A DNA stretch of 13,850 nt, from NCBI GenBank assembly GCA_003453695.1, contig DMNK01000011.1, positions 1 to 13,850 on the forward strand. Reading direction: 5' to 3'. The translations under genes were made by a program, and so were the position numbers. Numbering within the stretch: the stretch's first letter is position 1; every line of letters starts with the position of its first letter. Below are positions 5,619 to 13,061 of the stretch, in pieces. The DNA is from Acidimicrobiaceae bacterium (lineage in GTDB: Bacteria; Actinomycetota; Acidimicrobiia; Acidimicrobiales; UBA8190). The notes under the pieces were generated by a model, which was not told where the DNA came from, made no database searches, and saw only the letters and a program-made list of their open reading frames with translations.

Positions 5619-7010
5619 TCAGCCCCCACGCCGGTGCAGCCTGGTGCCCTCCGAGGTGTCCTCGACCGTCCAGCCCTCGGCCTCGAGCCGCTCCCGGATC
5701 TCGTCGGCCCGGGCCCAGTCGCGCCCGGCACGGGCGTGGTCGCGTTGGCGGACCAACGCCGCGCTCGCCTCGTCGATCTCCGCCCGGCCTGAGCCGAGCT
5801 CCAGCCCGAGGGCACCGGCGAGCACGGCCACCGTGGTGGCCAGGGCCCGGGCGACGTCCTCCCGGCCTGCGTCGGCGGCGGTGTTGGCCCTCCGCACCAG
5901 GTCGAACAGGCCGGCCACGGCCGCCGGCGTGTCCAGGTCGTCGTCCATGCGGGCGGTGAAGGCGGCCAGCACCACGGGGTCGACACCGGCGCCCGGAGCT
6001 TCGGCGGCGGTCACCGCTGCCAGCGTCGGTGCCAGCTCGAAACGCCGGGCCAGTGCATCGAGGCGGGCCAGCCCTTCTTCGGCGTCGGCGAGCGTGGCGG
6101 CGGTCACCTCGATGGGCGAGCGGTAGTGGGCGCGCAGCACGAGCAGGCGATAGGCGCGGGGGTCGGTGTTGGCGAGCAGGTCGGTCAGCGTCGTGTAGTT
6201 GCCGAGCGACTTGGCCATCTTCTCGTCGCCCACCGTCACGAGCCCGTGGTGGGCCCAGTGCCGGGCGAAGGGCCGTCCCCAGACCACCGCCTGGGCGCGC
6301 TCGTTCTCGTGGTGCGGAAAGACGAGGTCGATGCCTCCACCATGGAGGTCGAACCCGTCGCCGAGCAGCTCGAGGGACATCACCACGCACTCGGTGTGCC
6401 ATCCGGGCCGCCCCGGCCCCCACGGAGAGCCCCACGTGGGCTCCCCGGGTTTGGCCTTCTTCCACAGCACGAAGTCGAGCGGTGAGCGCTTCTCCTCCCC
6501 CACCTCCACCCGGGCCCCCGCCCGCAGGGAGTCCAGGCCCTGATGGGCCAGCAGCCCGTACCCGTCCACCTTCTCCACCGACAGGTAGACACCGTCGGAG
6601 GTCTCGTAGGCGGCCCCGCTTCGTACCAGCTCCTCGATGAGCGCCACCATCTTCTCCACGAAGGCGGTGGCGTGCGGTGCGTCGGTGGGCCGGAGCACGC
6701 CCAGGGCGTCGACGGCCTGCCACCACACCTCTTCGTACTGCTCGGCCACCTCCTCGGGCGCGCGGCCCTCGGTGGCGGCCCGGTTGATGATCTTGTCGTC
6801 GATGTCGGTGACGTTGGAGACGTGACGGACGCGCAGGCCGGAGAATTCGAGGTACCGGCGCAGGACGTCGAAGACGAGGGCGGCACGACCGTGGCCGATG
6901 TGCGGCACGTCGTAGACGGTGAGCCCGCACACGTACATGCTGACGTCACCGGGGTCCCGCAGCTGGAGCGGCGTGACCGTGCCGCTCGCCGTGTCGTAGA
7001 GCCGCAGCAC
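5619..7010 (-). CDS. cysS: Cysteinyl-tRNA synthetase
   Basis: CysRS attaches cysteine to tRNA-Cys in the cytoplasm, a class I synthetase reaction through cysteinyl-adenylate. From the GTG at 7010 the protein is 463 residues, close to the 461 of Escherichia coli. The zinc ligands align well: C28, C208, H233 and E237 here against C28, C209, H234 and E238 there, which supports this start; a GTG at 7052 would add 14 residues and overlap valS. HIGH is at 37-40 (VPHIGHGRAAL). The second class I signature at 264-268 is KMAKS instead of KMSKS. The C-terminal DALR-type helical region and a final anticodon-binding tail (RADEIRERLEAEGW) are present, which argues against the shorter mycothiol ligase MshC. 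No clear ribosome binding site precedes the GTG, so translation may be leaderless. valS diverges 20 bases away. The function is very secure, the start fairly secure. Confidence 0.97.
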   Translation of the reverse strand: MLRLYDTASGTVTPLQLRDPGDVSMYVCGLTVYDVPHIGHGRAALVFDVLRRYLEFSGLRVRHVSNVTDIDDKIINRAATEGRAPEEVAEQYEEVWWQAVDALGVLRPTDAPHATAFVEKMVALIEELVRSGAAYETSDGVYLSVEKVDGYGLLAHQGLDSLRAGARVEVGEEKRSPLDFVLWKKAKPGEPTWGSPWGPGRPGWHTECVVMSLELLGDGFDLHGGGIDLVFPHHENERAQAVVWGRPFARHWAHHGLVTVGDEKMAKSLGNYTTLTDLLANTDPRAYRLLVLRAHYRSPIEVTAATLADAEEGLARLDALARRFELAPTLAAVTAAEAPGAGVDPVVLAAFTARMDDDLDTPAAVAGLFDLVRRANTAADAGREDVARALATTVAVLAGALGLELGSGRAEIDEASAALVRQRDHARAGRDWARADEIRERLEAEGWTVEDTSEGTRLHRRGG

Positions 7011-7030
7011 TCGGATACCGTAACCGGATC
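7011..7030. promoter_or_regulatory. 20-base divergent gap between cysS and valS
   Basis: The two divergent genes leave only 20 bases between the chosen start codons, without a ribosome binding site for either. The gap is AT-richer than its surroundings (GGATACCGTAACCGGATC), and GGTTAC or GGTATC on the minus strand could serve as a -10 region. Promoters must overlap the opposing gene, or valS starts further in (GTG at 7088 or 7127). No T-box leader can fit. Confidence 0.4.
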
Positions 7031-9679
7031 GTGGACGCCGCCAGGACCGCATCGCAGGCGCAGGACGGCGGTCTCACCGGGGCCGTCGTGGCAGGGCCGG
7101 CGCTCGAGGCGCCCCGTCCTCCCGAGGTGCCGGAGCGTCCCAGCCTCGAGGGCCTCGAAGAGAAGTGGGCCCGTCGCTGGGCGGAGGACGACACCTACCG
7201 CTTCGACCGCAGCGTCCCCCGGGAGCAGGTCTTCGCCATCGACACCCCGCCGCCCACCGTGTCGGGGTCGCTGCACGTGGGCCACGTGTTCTCCTTCACC
7301 CACACCGACACCGTGGCCCGACAGCGGCGGATGAGCGGCAAGGCCGTCTTCTATCCGATGGGGTGGGACGACAACGGCCTCGCCACGGAGCGCCGCGTCC
7401 AGAACTTCTTCGGCGTGCGCTGCGACCCGAGCCTCCATCGCCACCCGGACTTCGCCCCGCCGGCGGACTCCGGCACGCAACAGGTGCCGGTGTCGCGTCC
7501 CGATTTCGTGGACCTGTGCCACCGGCTCACGGCCGAGGACGAGAAGGCGTTCGAAGCGACCTTCCGCCGCCTGGGGCTGTCGGTGGACTGGGGACTGCAG
7601 TACACGACCATCTCCGCCGAGGCCCGGCGCATCAGCCAGCGCGGCTTTCTCCATCTGTTGGCCGGGGGGCACGCCTATCTGGCCGAGGCCCCCACCCAGT
7701 GGGACGTCGACTTCCAGACGGCGGTGTCCCAGGCCGAGATGGAGGACCGCGACGTCTCCGGCGCCTATCACCGCCTGCGCTTCCCGTCGGCGTTCGACGC
7801 CGGCGCCGGCATCGAGATCGAGACCACCCGGCCCGAGCTCCTCCCCGCCTGTGTGGCGCTCGTGGCCCACCCCGACGACCCCCGCTACCGCCCGTCGTTC
7901 GGCTCCGAGGTGCTCACCCCTCTGTTCCTGGCCCCGGTGCCGGTGCTGGCCCACGAGCTGGCCGAGCCCGACAAGGGCACCGGCATCGCCATGGTGTGCA
8001 CCTTCGGCGACACCACCGACGTCACGTGGTGGCGCGAGCTCGGGCTCCCCACGCGCACCGTCGTAGGCCGCGACGGGCGACTGCACGATGCGCCGTTCGG
8101 CGAACCGGGGTGGGAGTCACAGGACCCCTCCGCCGCCCGCGCCGTCTACGGGGAGCTGGCGGGGCGCACCGTGGCCCAGGCCCGGCGCCGGATCGTCGAG
8201 CTGCTCCGGGAGTCGGGCGCCCTGGTGGGCGAGCCCAAGCCGGTCACCCATGCCGTGCGCTTCTACGAACGCGGCGAGCGTCCCCTCGAGATCGTCTCCA
8301 GCCGCCAGTGGTACGTGCGCACCATGCGCATGCGCCCCACCCTGCTCGAGGCGGGCCGCCGGCTGCGCTGGCACCCGCCCCACATGGTGCACCGCTACGA
8401 GTCGTGGGTGGAGGGACTGAACGGCGACTGGAACATCAGCCGCCAGCGGTTCTTCGGCGTGCCCTTCCCGGTGTGGTACCCGGTGGGAGCCGACGGGACG
8501 GTGGGGTTCGAGCGTCCCATCGTCCCTGCAGAGGACGAGCTCCCTGTCGACCCCTCCGACGACGTGCCGCCGGGGTACGCCCAGTCCCAACGCGGCGCGC
8601 CGGGCGGCTTCGTCGGCGACCCCGACGTCATGGACACCTGGGCCACCTCCTCCCTCACCCCGCAGATCGCCGGGCGCTGGGGGGACGACCCCGACCTCTT
8701 CGGGCGGGTGTTCCCCATGGACCTGCGGCCCCAGAGCCACGAGATCATCCGCACGTGGCTCTTCTCGACGGTGGTGCGCAGCGAGCTCGAGCACGGCACG
8801 CTCCCGTGGAGCGACGTGGAGATCTCGGGATGGATCCTCGACCCCGACCGCAAGAAGATGGCCAAGTCGAAGGGGAACGTGGTCACCCCGACCGAACCGC
8901 TCGAGCGCTTCGGCACCGACGCCGTGCGCTACTGGGCGGCGTGCGGTCGTCCCGGCGTCGACACCGCCTACGACGAGGCGCAGATCAAGGTGGGTCGCCG
9001 GCTCGCCACCAAGGTGCTGAACGCGTCCAAGTTCGCCCTGGGCCGCCTCCAGGGCGGCCCGATGCCCGGCGCCGACGCCATCTCGTCGCCTCTCGACACG
9101 TCGATGCTGGCCGGACTGGCCGCCGTGGTCGACGACACCACCGCCGCCTTCGACGCCTTCGACTACGCCCGGGCCCTCGAGCGCACCGAGGGGTTCTTCT
9201 GGCCCTACTGCGACGACTACGTGGAGCTGGTCAAGGGACGGGCCTATGAAGACCCGGCCGACCCCGAACCGGCATCGGCGCGCGCCGCGCTGGCCCTGTC
9301 GTTGTCGGTGCTGCTGCGGCTGTTCGCCCCCGTCCTGCCCTTCGTCACCGAGGAGGTGTGGTCGTGGTGGCACACGGGCTCCATCCACCGGGCGCCGTGG
9401 CCCGCCACCGCCGAGCTGCCGCCGGGGACGGCCGCCCGGGACACCGCCGTGCTGGACATGGCCGCCCAGGTGCTCGGAGCGGTGCGGCGCGTCAAGACGG
9501 CGGCCAAGCGCTCCATGCGGGTGCCGGTGGCGCGCCTGACGGTGACCGACAGCGCCGAGCGCCTGGGCCTGCTGGCCCTGGCCGAGGGGGACGTGCGCGA
9601 GGCGGGGGGGGTCATCGAGCTGGCCACGGCGGTCGGTGCCCCCGAGGTCGAGGTGGTGCTGGCCGAAGAGTCAGGCTGA
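7031..9679 (+). CDS. valS: Valyl-tRNA synthetase, archaeal-like type
   Basis: ValRS charges tRNA-Val with valine and hydrolyses mischarged threonine in its CP1 editing domain. From the GTG at 7031 it has 882 residues. The HIGH motif appears as HVGH at 82-85 (SGSLHVGHVFSFTHTDT), followed by GWDDNGLATERRVQNFFGVRCDPSL, a signature of the archaeal-like ValRS type. The editing domain includes EIETTRPELLPACVALVAHP. The catalytic core resumes with NWNISRQRFFGVPFPVWY and MDTWATSSLTPQI, and the second signature is KMAKS at 609-613 (KKMAKSKGNVVTP). The helical anticodon-binding domain ends without the long C-terminal coiled coil of most bacterial ValRS. Alternative GTG starts at 7088 and 7127 remain possible, since the conserved sequence only begins at RPSLEGLEEKWARRW; the first leaves too little room for the divergent cysS promoter. 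The stop overlaps the convergent esterase gene. Function very secure, start uncertain. Confidence 0.97.
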   Translation: MDAARTASQAQDGGLTGAVVAGPALEAPRPPEVPERPSLEGLEEKWARRWAEDDTYRFDRSVPREQVFAIDTPPPTVSGSLHVGHVFSFTHTDTVARQRRMSGKAVFYPMGWDDNGLATERRVQNFFGVRCDPSLHRHPDFAPPADSGTQQVPVSRPDFVDLCHRLTAEDEKAFEATFRRLGLSVDWGLQYTTISAEARRISQRGFLHLLAGGHAYLAEAPTQWDVDFQTAVSQAEMEDRDVSGAYHRLRFPSAFDAGAGIEIETTRPELLPACVALVAHPDDPRYRPSFGSEVLTPLFLAPVPVLAHELAEPDKGTGIAMVCTFGDTTDVTWWRELGLPTRTVVGRDGRLHDAPFGEPGWESQDPSAARAVYGELAGRTVAQARRRIVELLRESGALVGEPKPVTHAVRFYERGERPLEIVSSRQWYVRTMRMRPTLLEAGRRLRWHPPHMVHRYESWVEGLNGDWNISRQRFFGVPFPVWYPVGADGTVGFERPIVPAEDELPVDPSDDVPPGYAQSQRGAPGGFVGDPDVMDTWATSSLTPQIAGRWGDDPDLFGRVFPMDLRPQSHEIIRTWLFSTVVRSELEHGTLPWSDVEISGWILDPDRKKMAKSKGNVVTPTEPLERFGTDAVRYWAACGRPGVDTAYDEAQIKVGRRLATKVLNASKFALGRLQGGPMPGADAISSPLDTSMLAGLAAVVDDTTAAFDAFDYARALERTEGFFWPYCDDYVELVKGRAYEDPADPEPASARAALALSLSVLLRLFAPVLPFVTEEVWSWWHTGSIHRAPWPATAELPPGTAARDTAVLDMAAQVLGAVRRVKTAAKRSMRVPVARLTVTDSAERLGLLALAEGDVREAGGVIELATAVGAPEVEVVLAEESG

Positions 9680-10987
9680 GGGGGCGGCGTCCGCTTCCGC
9701 AGCGGCGCCGCTCGCCGACAGGGCGTCGGCGGGGAGCACGTGCAGGCGGGCGCCTTCGAGGAACCGCACCACCGCCGCCACCATGTGGGCGCTGCGCACG
9801 GAGGGGAGGACGTCGAAGGCGTGCTGCGTGAAGGGGAGCTCGGCGTAGAGCACCGGTGAGCGCGACACCTGGCGCAGGCGGTGGGCGAAGTCCTGGGCGT
9901 CGGCCACCGGGATGAGGGTGTCGTTGCGCCCGTGGATGACGAAGAACGGCGGAGCGTCGGGACGGAGCCGGTAGAGCGGCGAGGCGGCCCGGAAGACCTC
10001 GGGGTGCTCGGCGTAGGTGGTCTTGAAGATCCGCTTCTCGAACATGCGCAGCTCGCCCCAGTCGCGCAGCGTCTTCCCGCCGTCGTGGGCGGTCATGTCG
10101 TACTGGCCGTAGATGGGGACGCAGGCGTCGACATGGCAGTCGGCGTCCTCGAAGCCGGGCTGGAAGTCGCGTTCCCCGGCCGACAGGGCCAGCAGGGCGG
10201 CGAGGTGCCCACCGGCCGAGCCCCCGCCCACGGCCACGAAGCTCGGGTCGCCGCCGTAGCGGTGGATGTTGTCCCGCACCCAGGCGATGGCCCGCTTGCA
10301 GTCCACGATGTGGGCCGGCCAGGCGTTCTTCGGGCTCAGCCGGTAATTGACGGTCACCCCCACCCAGCCGCGCCGGGCCAGCTCGAAGAGGAGGGGCAAA
10401 CCCTGCTCGCGCTTGTCGCCGATGATCCAGGCCCCGCCGTGGACGTACACGAACACCGGGGCGTTCTCGGGCGGGTCGGTGCGCCGCACGATCACATCGA
10501 GGCGATGGGCGCGCCGGCCGTCGCCCCAGTAGTCGATGTTGCGGATGGTCCGGGCCGCCCGGGAGGGACGCGGCAGCGGGTAGATGAGCCGGGGGAAGCG
10601 CCACATGGTGTCGCGGCCGCTGCGGGGGAGCTCGACGCCCGGCACGGCCGGGAGCGGCACCTCCTCCTCGGCCTGGGCCAGCACGTGGTGGGCCCGGTCC
10701 GAGTACACGGCGTGGACGAAGAGGCCGATCCAGGAAGCCACGGCGATGGCGAGCCCCAGCCACCCCGGCCACGCCCCGAAAGCGCCGAAGTAGGCGAAGA
10801 CGGCGGTGGCCGCCGCCTGCCAGACGATGTGCCAGACGGGCATCTCGGCGGTGTACCAACCGGCGAAGAAGCTCTGGACGACGAGGAACCCGGCCCGCGC
10901 GGGCCGGAAGGCGTTCAGGACCAGCAGCGCCCCGAAGGCGCTGACGGCCAGATACGCCCAGGACCAGGCCATCGAGCTGTCCGCCAT
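9671..10987 (-). CDS. Membrane-anchored alpha/beta hydrolase, LipO/LipQ-like esterase
   Basis: This 438-residue protein has about three N-terminal membrane segments (near residues 8-27, 50-70 and 74-95), then an alpha/beta hydrolase of the hormone-sensitive-lipase/BD-FAE type, which cleaves carboxylic esters. The oxyanion-hole motif HGGAW is at 183-187, the nucleophile is S257 in GGGSAGGHLAA, the likely acid is D356 (HGRNDTLIP) and the histidine is H389 (TQHAFD), so the full catalytic triad is visible. Architecture and length resemble mycobacterial LipO and LipQ, membrane-linked esterases encoded beside WS/DGAT genes. The ATG at 10987 has AGGATGG a few bases upstream. An 80-base gap separates it from the divergent WS/DGAT gene, suggesting shared control. 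The C-terminus is alanine-rich and overlaps the last codons of valS by 9 bases on the opposite strand. Substrate unknown; a role in acylglycerol or wax ester turnover is inference. Enzyme class secure. Confidence 0.93.
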   Translation of the reverse strand: MADSSMAWSWAYLAVSAFGALLVLNAFRPARAGFLVVQSFFAGWYTAEMPVWHIVWQAAATAVFAYFGAFGAWPGWLGLAIAVASWIGLFVHAVYSDRAHHVLAQAEEEVPLPAVPGVELPRSGRDTMWRFPRLIYPLPRPSRAARTIRNIDYWGDGRRAHRLDVIVRRTDPPENAPVFVYVHGGAWIIGDKREQGLPLLFELARRGWVGVTVNYRLSPKNAWPAHIVDCKRAIAWVRDNIHRYGGDPSFVAVGGGSAGGHLAALLALSAGERDFQPGFEDADCHVDACVPIYGQYDMTAHDGGKTLRDWGELRMFEKRIFKTTYAEHPEVFRAASPLYRLRPDAPPFFVIHGRNDTLIPVADAQDFAHRLRQVSRSPVLYAELPFTQHAFDVLPSVRSAHMVAAVVRFLEGARLHVLPADALSASGAAAEADAAPSA

Positions 10988-11067
10988 GGCACCATCCTGG
11001 CGGAGGGCGCGAGAATGCGCACGTCGAGGGGCCTGGCGGGCGACCGGCTCCGGAAGGGCAGCGGGTC
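10988..11067. promoter_or_regulatory. 80-base divergent promoter region, esterase and WS/DGAT
   Basis: This gap must hold the starts of both divergent transcripts. A small repeat GCGC-GAGAAT-GCGC lies inside it and GGAAGGG precedes the plus-strand gene by about 10 bases. No consensus -35/-10 pair was recognised. The short distance suggests coordinated control. Confidence 0.4.
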
Positions 11068-12522
11068 ATGGAGCGACTGAGCGGTCTGGACGCCGCCTTC
11101 ACCTACCTCGAGACGCCGAGCCTGCACATGCACGTGTCGATGGCGGCCGTCTTCGACCCCACCACCGTGCCGGGCGGCTACAGCTACGACAAGGTCCGCG
11201 AGCTCGTCTCCGAGCGGCTGGCCCGTGCGCCCATCTTCCGGCGCCGGCTGGTCCAGGTCCCCTTCCGCCTCGACCACCCCTACTGGGTGGAGGACCCTGC
11301 CTTCGACATCGACTACCACATGCGACGCGCCGCCCTGCCCGCCCCGGGAGGCATCGAGGAGCTGGCGGAGTTCGTCGGCGACGTCTGCAGCCGTCAGCTC
11401 GACCGAAGCAAGCCCCTGTGGGAGATGTACCTCGTCGAGGGGCTGGCCGACGGGCGCATCGGTGTCGTGACCAAGATCCACCACTGCACGATCGACGGTG
11501 TGTCCGGTGCCGAGCTGCTGAGCGAACTGTTCGACCTGGAGGCCGACCCCGCTCCCAAGCCGGTCGCCGAGGAGCTGCCCGGCCTGCGCTCGGGGCTGCC
11601 TTCCGACCTCGTGCTCTTGGGGCGGGCCGTGGTCGCCCGGGCCACCCGGCCGGCGCGGCTCACCCGGCTGGCCTGGAAGACGGGCAAGGCCTTCTTCGAT
11701 GTCCGGCGCGTGCGCCAGTCGACGCCGGCGGGCAACGCCGCGCTCCCGCTCACCACGCCGCGCACGTCGCTCAACCAGGCCATCACCGCCCACCGGCGGG
11801 TGGCCTTCTCGACCATCTCGCTCGACGACGTGAAGCGGGTGAAGAACGCCCTCGAGACGACCGTCAACGACGTGGTGCTGGCCATCTGCACCGGGGCTCT
11901 GCGCCAGTACCTCATCGACGGCGACGAGCTGCCCGACGACCCGCTCGTCGCCACCGTGCCGGTGTCGGTGCAGGGGGCGCAGGTCAAGAGCGCCAACAAG
12001 GTGTCGGCCATGTTCGTGGCGCTCCCCTGCCGGGTCGACGACCCGGTGAAGCGGCTCCTCACCATTCGCGACAGCACCAAGGGCGCCAAGGAGGAGCACA
12101 AGGCGCTCGGCGCCGAAGTCCTCCTCGACTGGGCCGAGCACGCCACCCCCAACCTGTTCTCGGCGGCGGCACGTGCCTACACACGCTTCCGCCTGGCCGA
12201 GCACCACCGCCCCATCCACAGCCTGGTCATCTCGAACGTGCCCGGGCCCGACTTCCCCATCTACCTGGGCGGCTCACGGCTGGTGGCCGGCTTCCCCCTC
12301 GGGCCGGTGATGGACGGCGCCGGCCTCAACATCACGGTGATGAGCTACCGCGGCACCCTCAACTGGGGGCTCATGGCCTGCCGCGAGACGGTTCCCGGCC
12401 TCGACCGCCTGGCCGGCTACATCCCGGCGGCCCTGGAAGAGCTCTTGTCGTCGGCAGGGCTCGACCCGGCCACGCCGGTGGGCGTGGCGCCGGGGCCCGA
12501 CCGTCGGGCACCGGTGGGCTAA
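11068..12522 (+). CDS. Wax ester synthase/diacylglycerol acyltransferase (WS/DGAT)
   Basis: This is a 484-residue member of the bacterial WS/DGAT family, which transfers the acyl group of an acyl-CoA to diacylglycerol or a long-chain alcohol, making triacylglycerol or wax ester stored as lipid inclusions. The family hallmark HHxxxDG is present at 138-144 as HHCTIDG, with cysteine where alanine is common; the first or second histidine is the proposed catalytic base. Other conserved stretches are the opening LSGLDAAFTYLETP, SKPLWEMYLVEGL ahead of the active site, ETTVNDVVLAICTGALRQYL, and SLVISNVPGP with its following GxxF-type segment. Length fits mycobacterial Tgs-type enzymes. No signal peptide is present; family members associate with the inner membrane face. 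The ATG at 11068 has GGAAGGG upstream. It is divergent from the esterase gene, like Rv1425 and lipO of Mycobacterium tuberculosis, and ends overlapping the convergent hemerythrin gene. Which product it makes is unknown. Confidence 0.96.
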   Translation: MERLSGLDAAFTYLETPSLHMHVSMAAVFDPTTVPGGYSYDKVRELVSERLARAPIFRRRLVQVPFRLDHPYWVEDPAFDIDYHMRRAALPAPGGIEELAEFVGDVCSRQLDRSKPLWEMYLVEGLADGRIGVVTKIHHCTIDGVSGAELLSELFDLEADPAPKPVAEELPGLRSGLPSDLVLLGRAVVARATRPARLTRLAWKTGKAFFDVRRVRQSTPAGNAALPLTTPRTSLNQAITAHRRVAFSTISLDDVKRVKNALETTVNDVVLAICTGALRQYLIDGDELPDDPLVATVPVSVQGAQVKSANKVSAMFVALPCRVDDPVKRLLTIRDSTKGAKEEHKALGAEVLLDWAEHATPNLFSAAARAYTRFRLAEHHRPIHSLVISNVPGPDFPIYLGGSRLVAGFPLGPVMDGAGLNITVMSYRGTLNWGLMACRETVPGLDRLAGYIPAALEELLSSAGLDPATPVGVAPGPDRRAPVG

Positions 12523-12527
12523 CCGGT
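12510..12527. terminator. Bidirectional terminator candidate over two stop codons
   Basis: Two copies of the self-complementary ACCGGT are separated by 6 bases, so they can form a 6-bp stem with a 6-base loop on both strands. The stop codons of the converging WS/DGAT (TAA, 12520-12522) and hemerythrin gene (TAG, 12519-12521) both lie inside it. No U-run follows on either side. Confidence 0.4.
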
Positions 12528-13061
12528 CCGGCGGTCCCGCACGCGGTCGACGGCGCCCACCAGCCGGTGGGCCAGACGCGATCCGATGGCCGACTTGAGC
12601 TCCGAGGGGTGGGGGTAGGTGGTGGCGTGGCGCTTGGCGTGCTCGAGGCGCAGTCCGAGCCTGGCGAGCTCTTGGGGCGAGGCGACCTGGCGAAGGGCCG
12701 GGAACAGCAGCCGGTCCTCGTGCTCGAGGTGGGCCCGGGTGTCCGCCGCCAGCTTGGTGAGCTCGGTTCGGTAGTCGGCGGAGGTGCCCACCACCTCGAC
12801 GAGTCGGTACAGCGTCATGTCGAGCTCCTCGTGGTCGAGCCGGCCCTGCTTGGCGGCGTCCAGGCCGCCGTCCATGTGGCGGGACACGAACGGATAGAAG
12901 TGCTCGATCTCGACGGCGGAGTGCACAGACATCTCGTAGCGGAGCTCGTCGAGGACCCGGGGCGGCGCCGCTTCGGCCTGCTCCTCCAACCGGGCGAGCA
13001 ACGCCAGGATCCGGCGATGGTCCTCGCCCAGGAGCTCCAGCCCGTCGGTTCGGTCAACCAC
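12519..13061 (-). CDS. Hemerythrin HHE cation-binding domain protein
   Basis: This is a 180-residue four-helix-bundle protein of the hemerythrin/HHE type, which binds a non-heme di-iron centre and in bacteria serves in oxygen or nitric oxide sensing, storage or detoxification and in iron-sulfur repair. Likely ligands, counted from the GTG at 13061, are H15 (GEDHRRIL), H47 and E51 (HSAVEIEHFYP), H77 (LDHEELD), and H111 and E115 (AHLEHEDRLLFP). This set looks complete. A C-terminal extension of about 50 basic residues follows the bundle. The start overlaps the end of the upstream half-hemerythrin gene in the sequence GTGGTTGA, a typical translational coupling junction; the open frame continues to 13181, but that extension is low-complexity serine/proline and lies antisense to nothing useful. 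The 3' end overlaps the convergent WS/DGAT by 4 bases. No signal peptide or membrane segment is visible. Ligand and fold call secure, role unknown. Confidence 0.9.
   Translation of the reverse strand: MVDRTDGLELLGEDHRRILALLARLEEQAEAAPPRVLDELRYEMSVHSAVEIEHFYPFVSRHMDGGLDAAKQGRLDHEELDMTLYRLVEVVGTSADYRTELTKLAADTRAHLEHEDRLLFPALRQVASPQELARLGLRLEHAKRHATTYPHPSELKSAIGSRLAHRLVGAVDRVRDRRTG

Noticed and set aside
5563..6930. Open frame of 455 codons on the minus strand
   Set aside because: It is a second frame within cysS, arginine/proline-rich, without motifs.
5619..7010. Mycothiol ligase MshC instead of CysRS
   Set aside because: The protein has the full CysRS length with the C-terminal helical anticodon-binding region and tail, which MshC lacks.
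6380..8086. Open frame of 568 codons on the minus strand
   Set aside because: It crosses the start regions of both valS and cysS in another frame and consists of low-complexity Gly/Arg/Val and Ser/Pro/Arg stretches.
8117..9388. Open frame of 423 codons on the minus strand
   Set aside because: Antisense to valS, whose catalytic and editing motifs are intact; no family resemblance.
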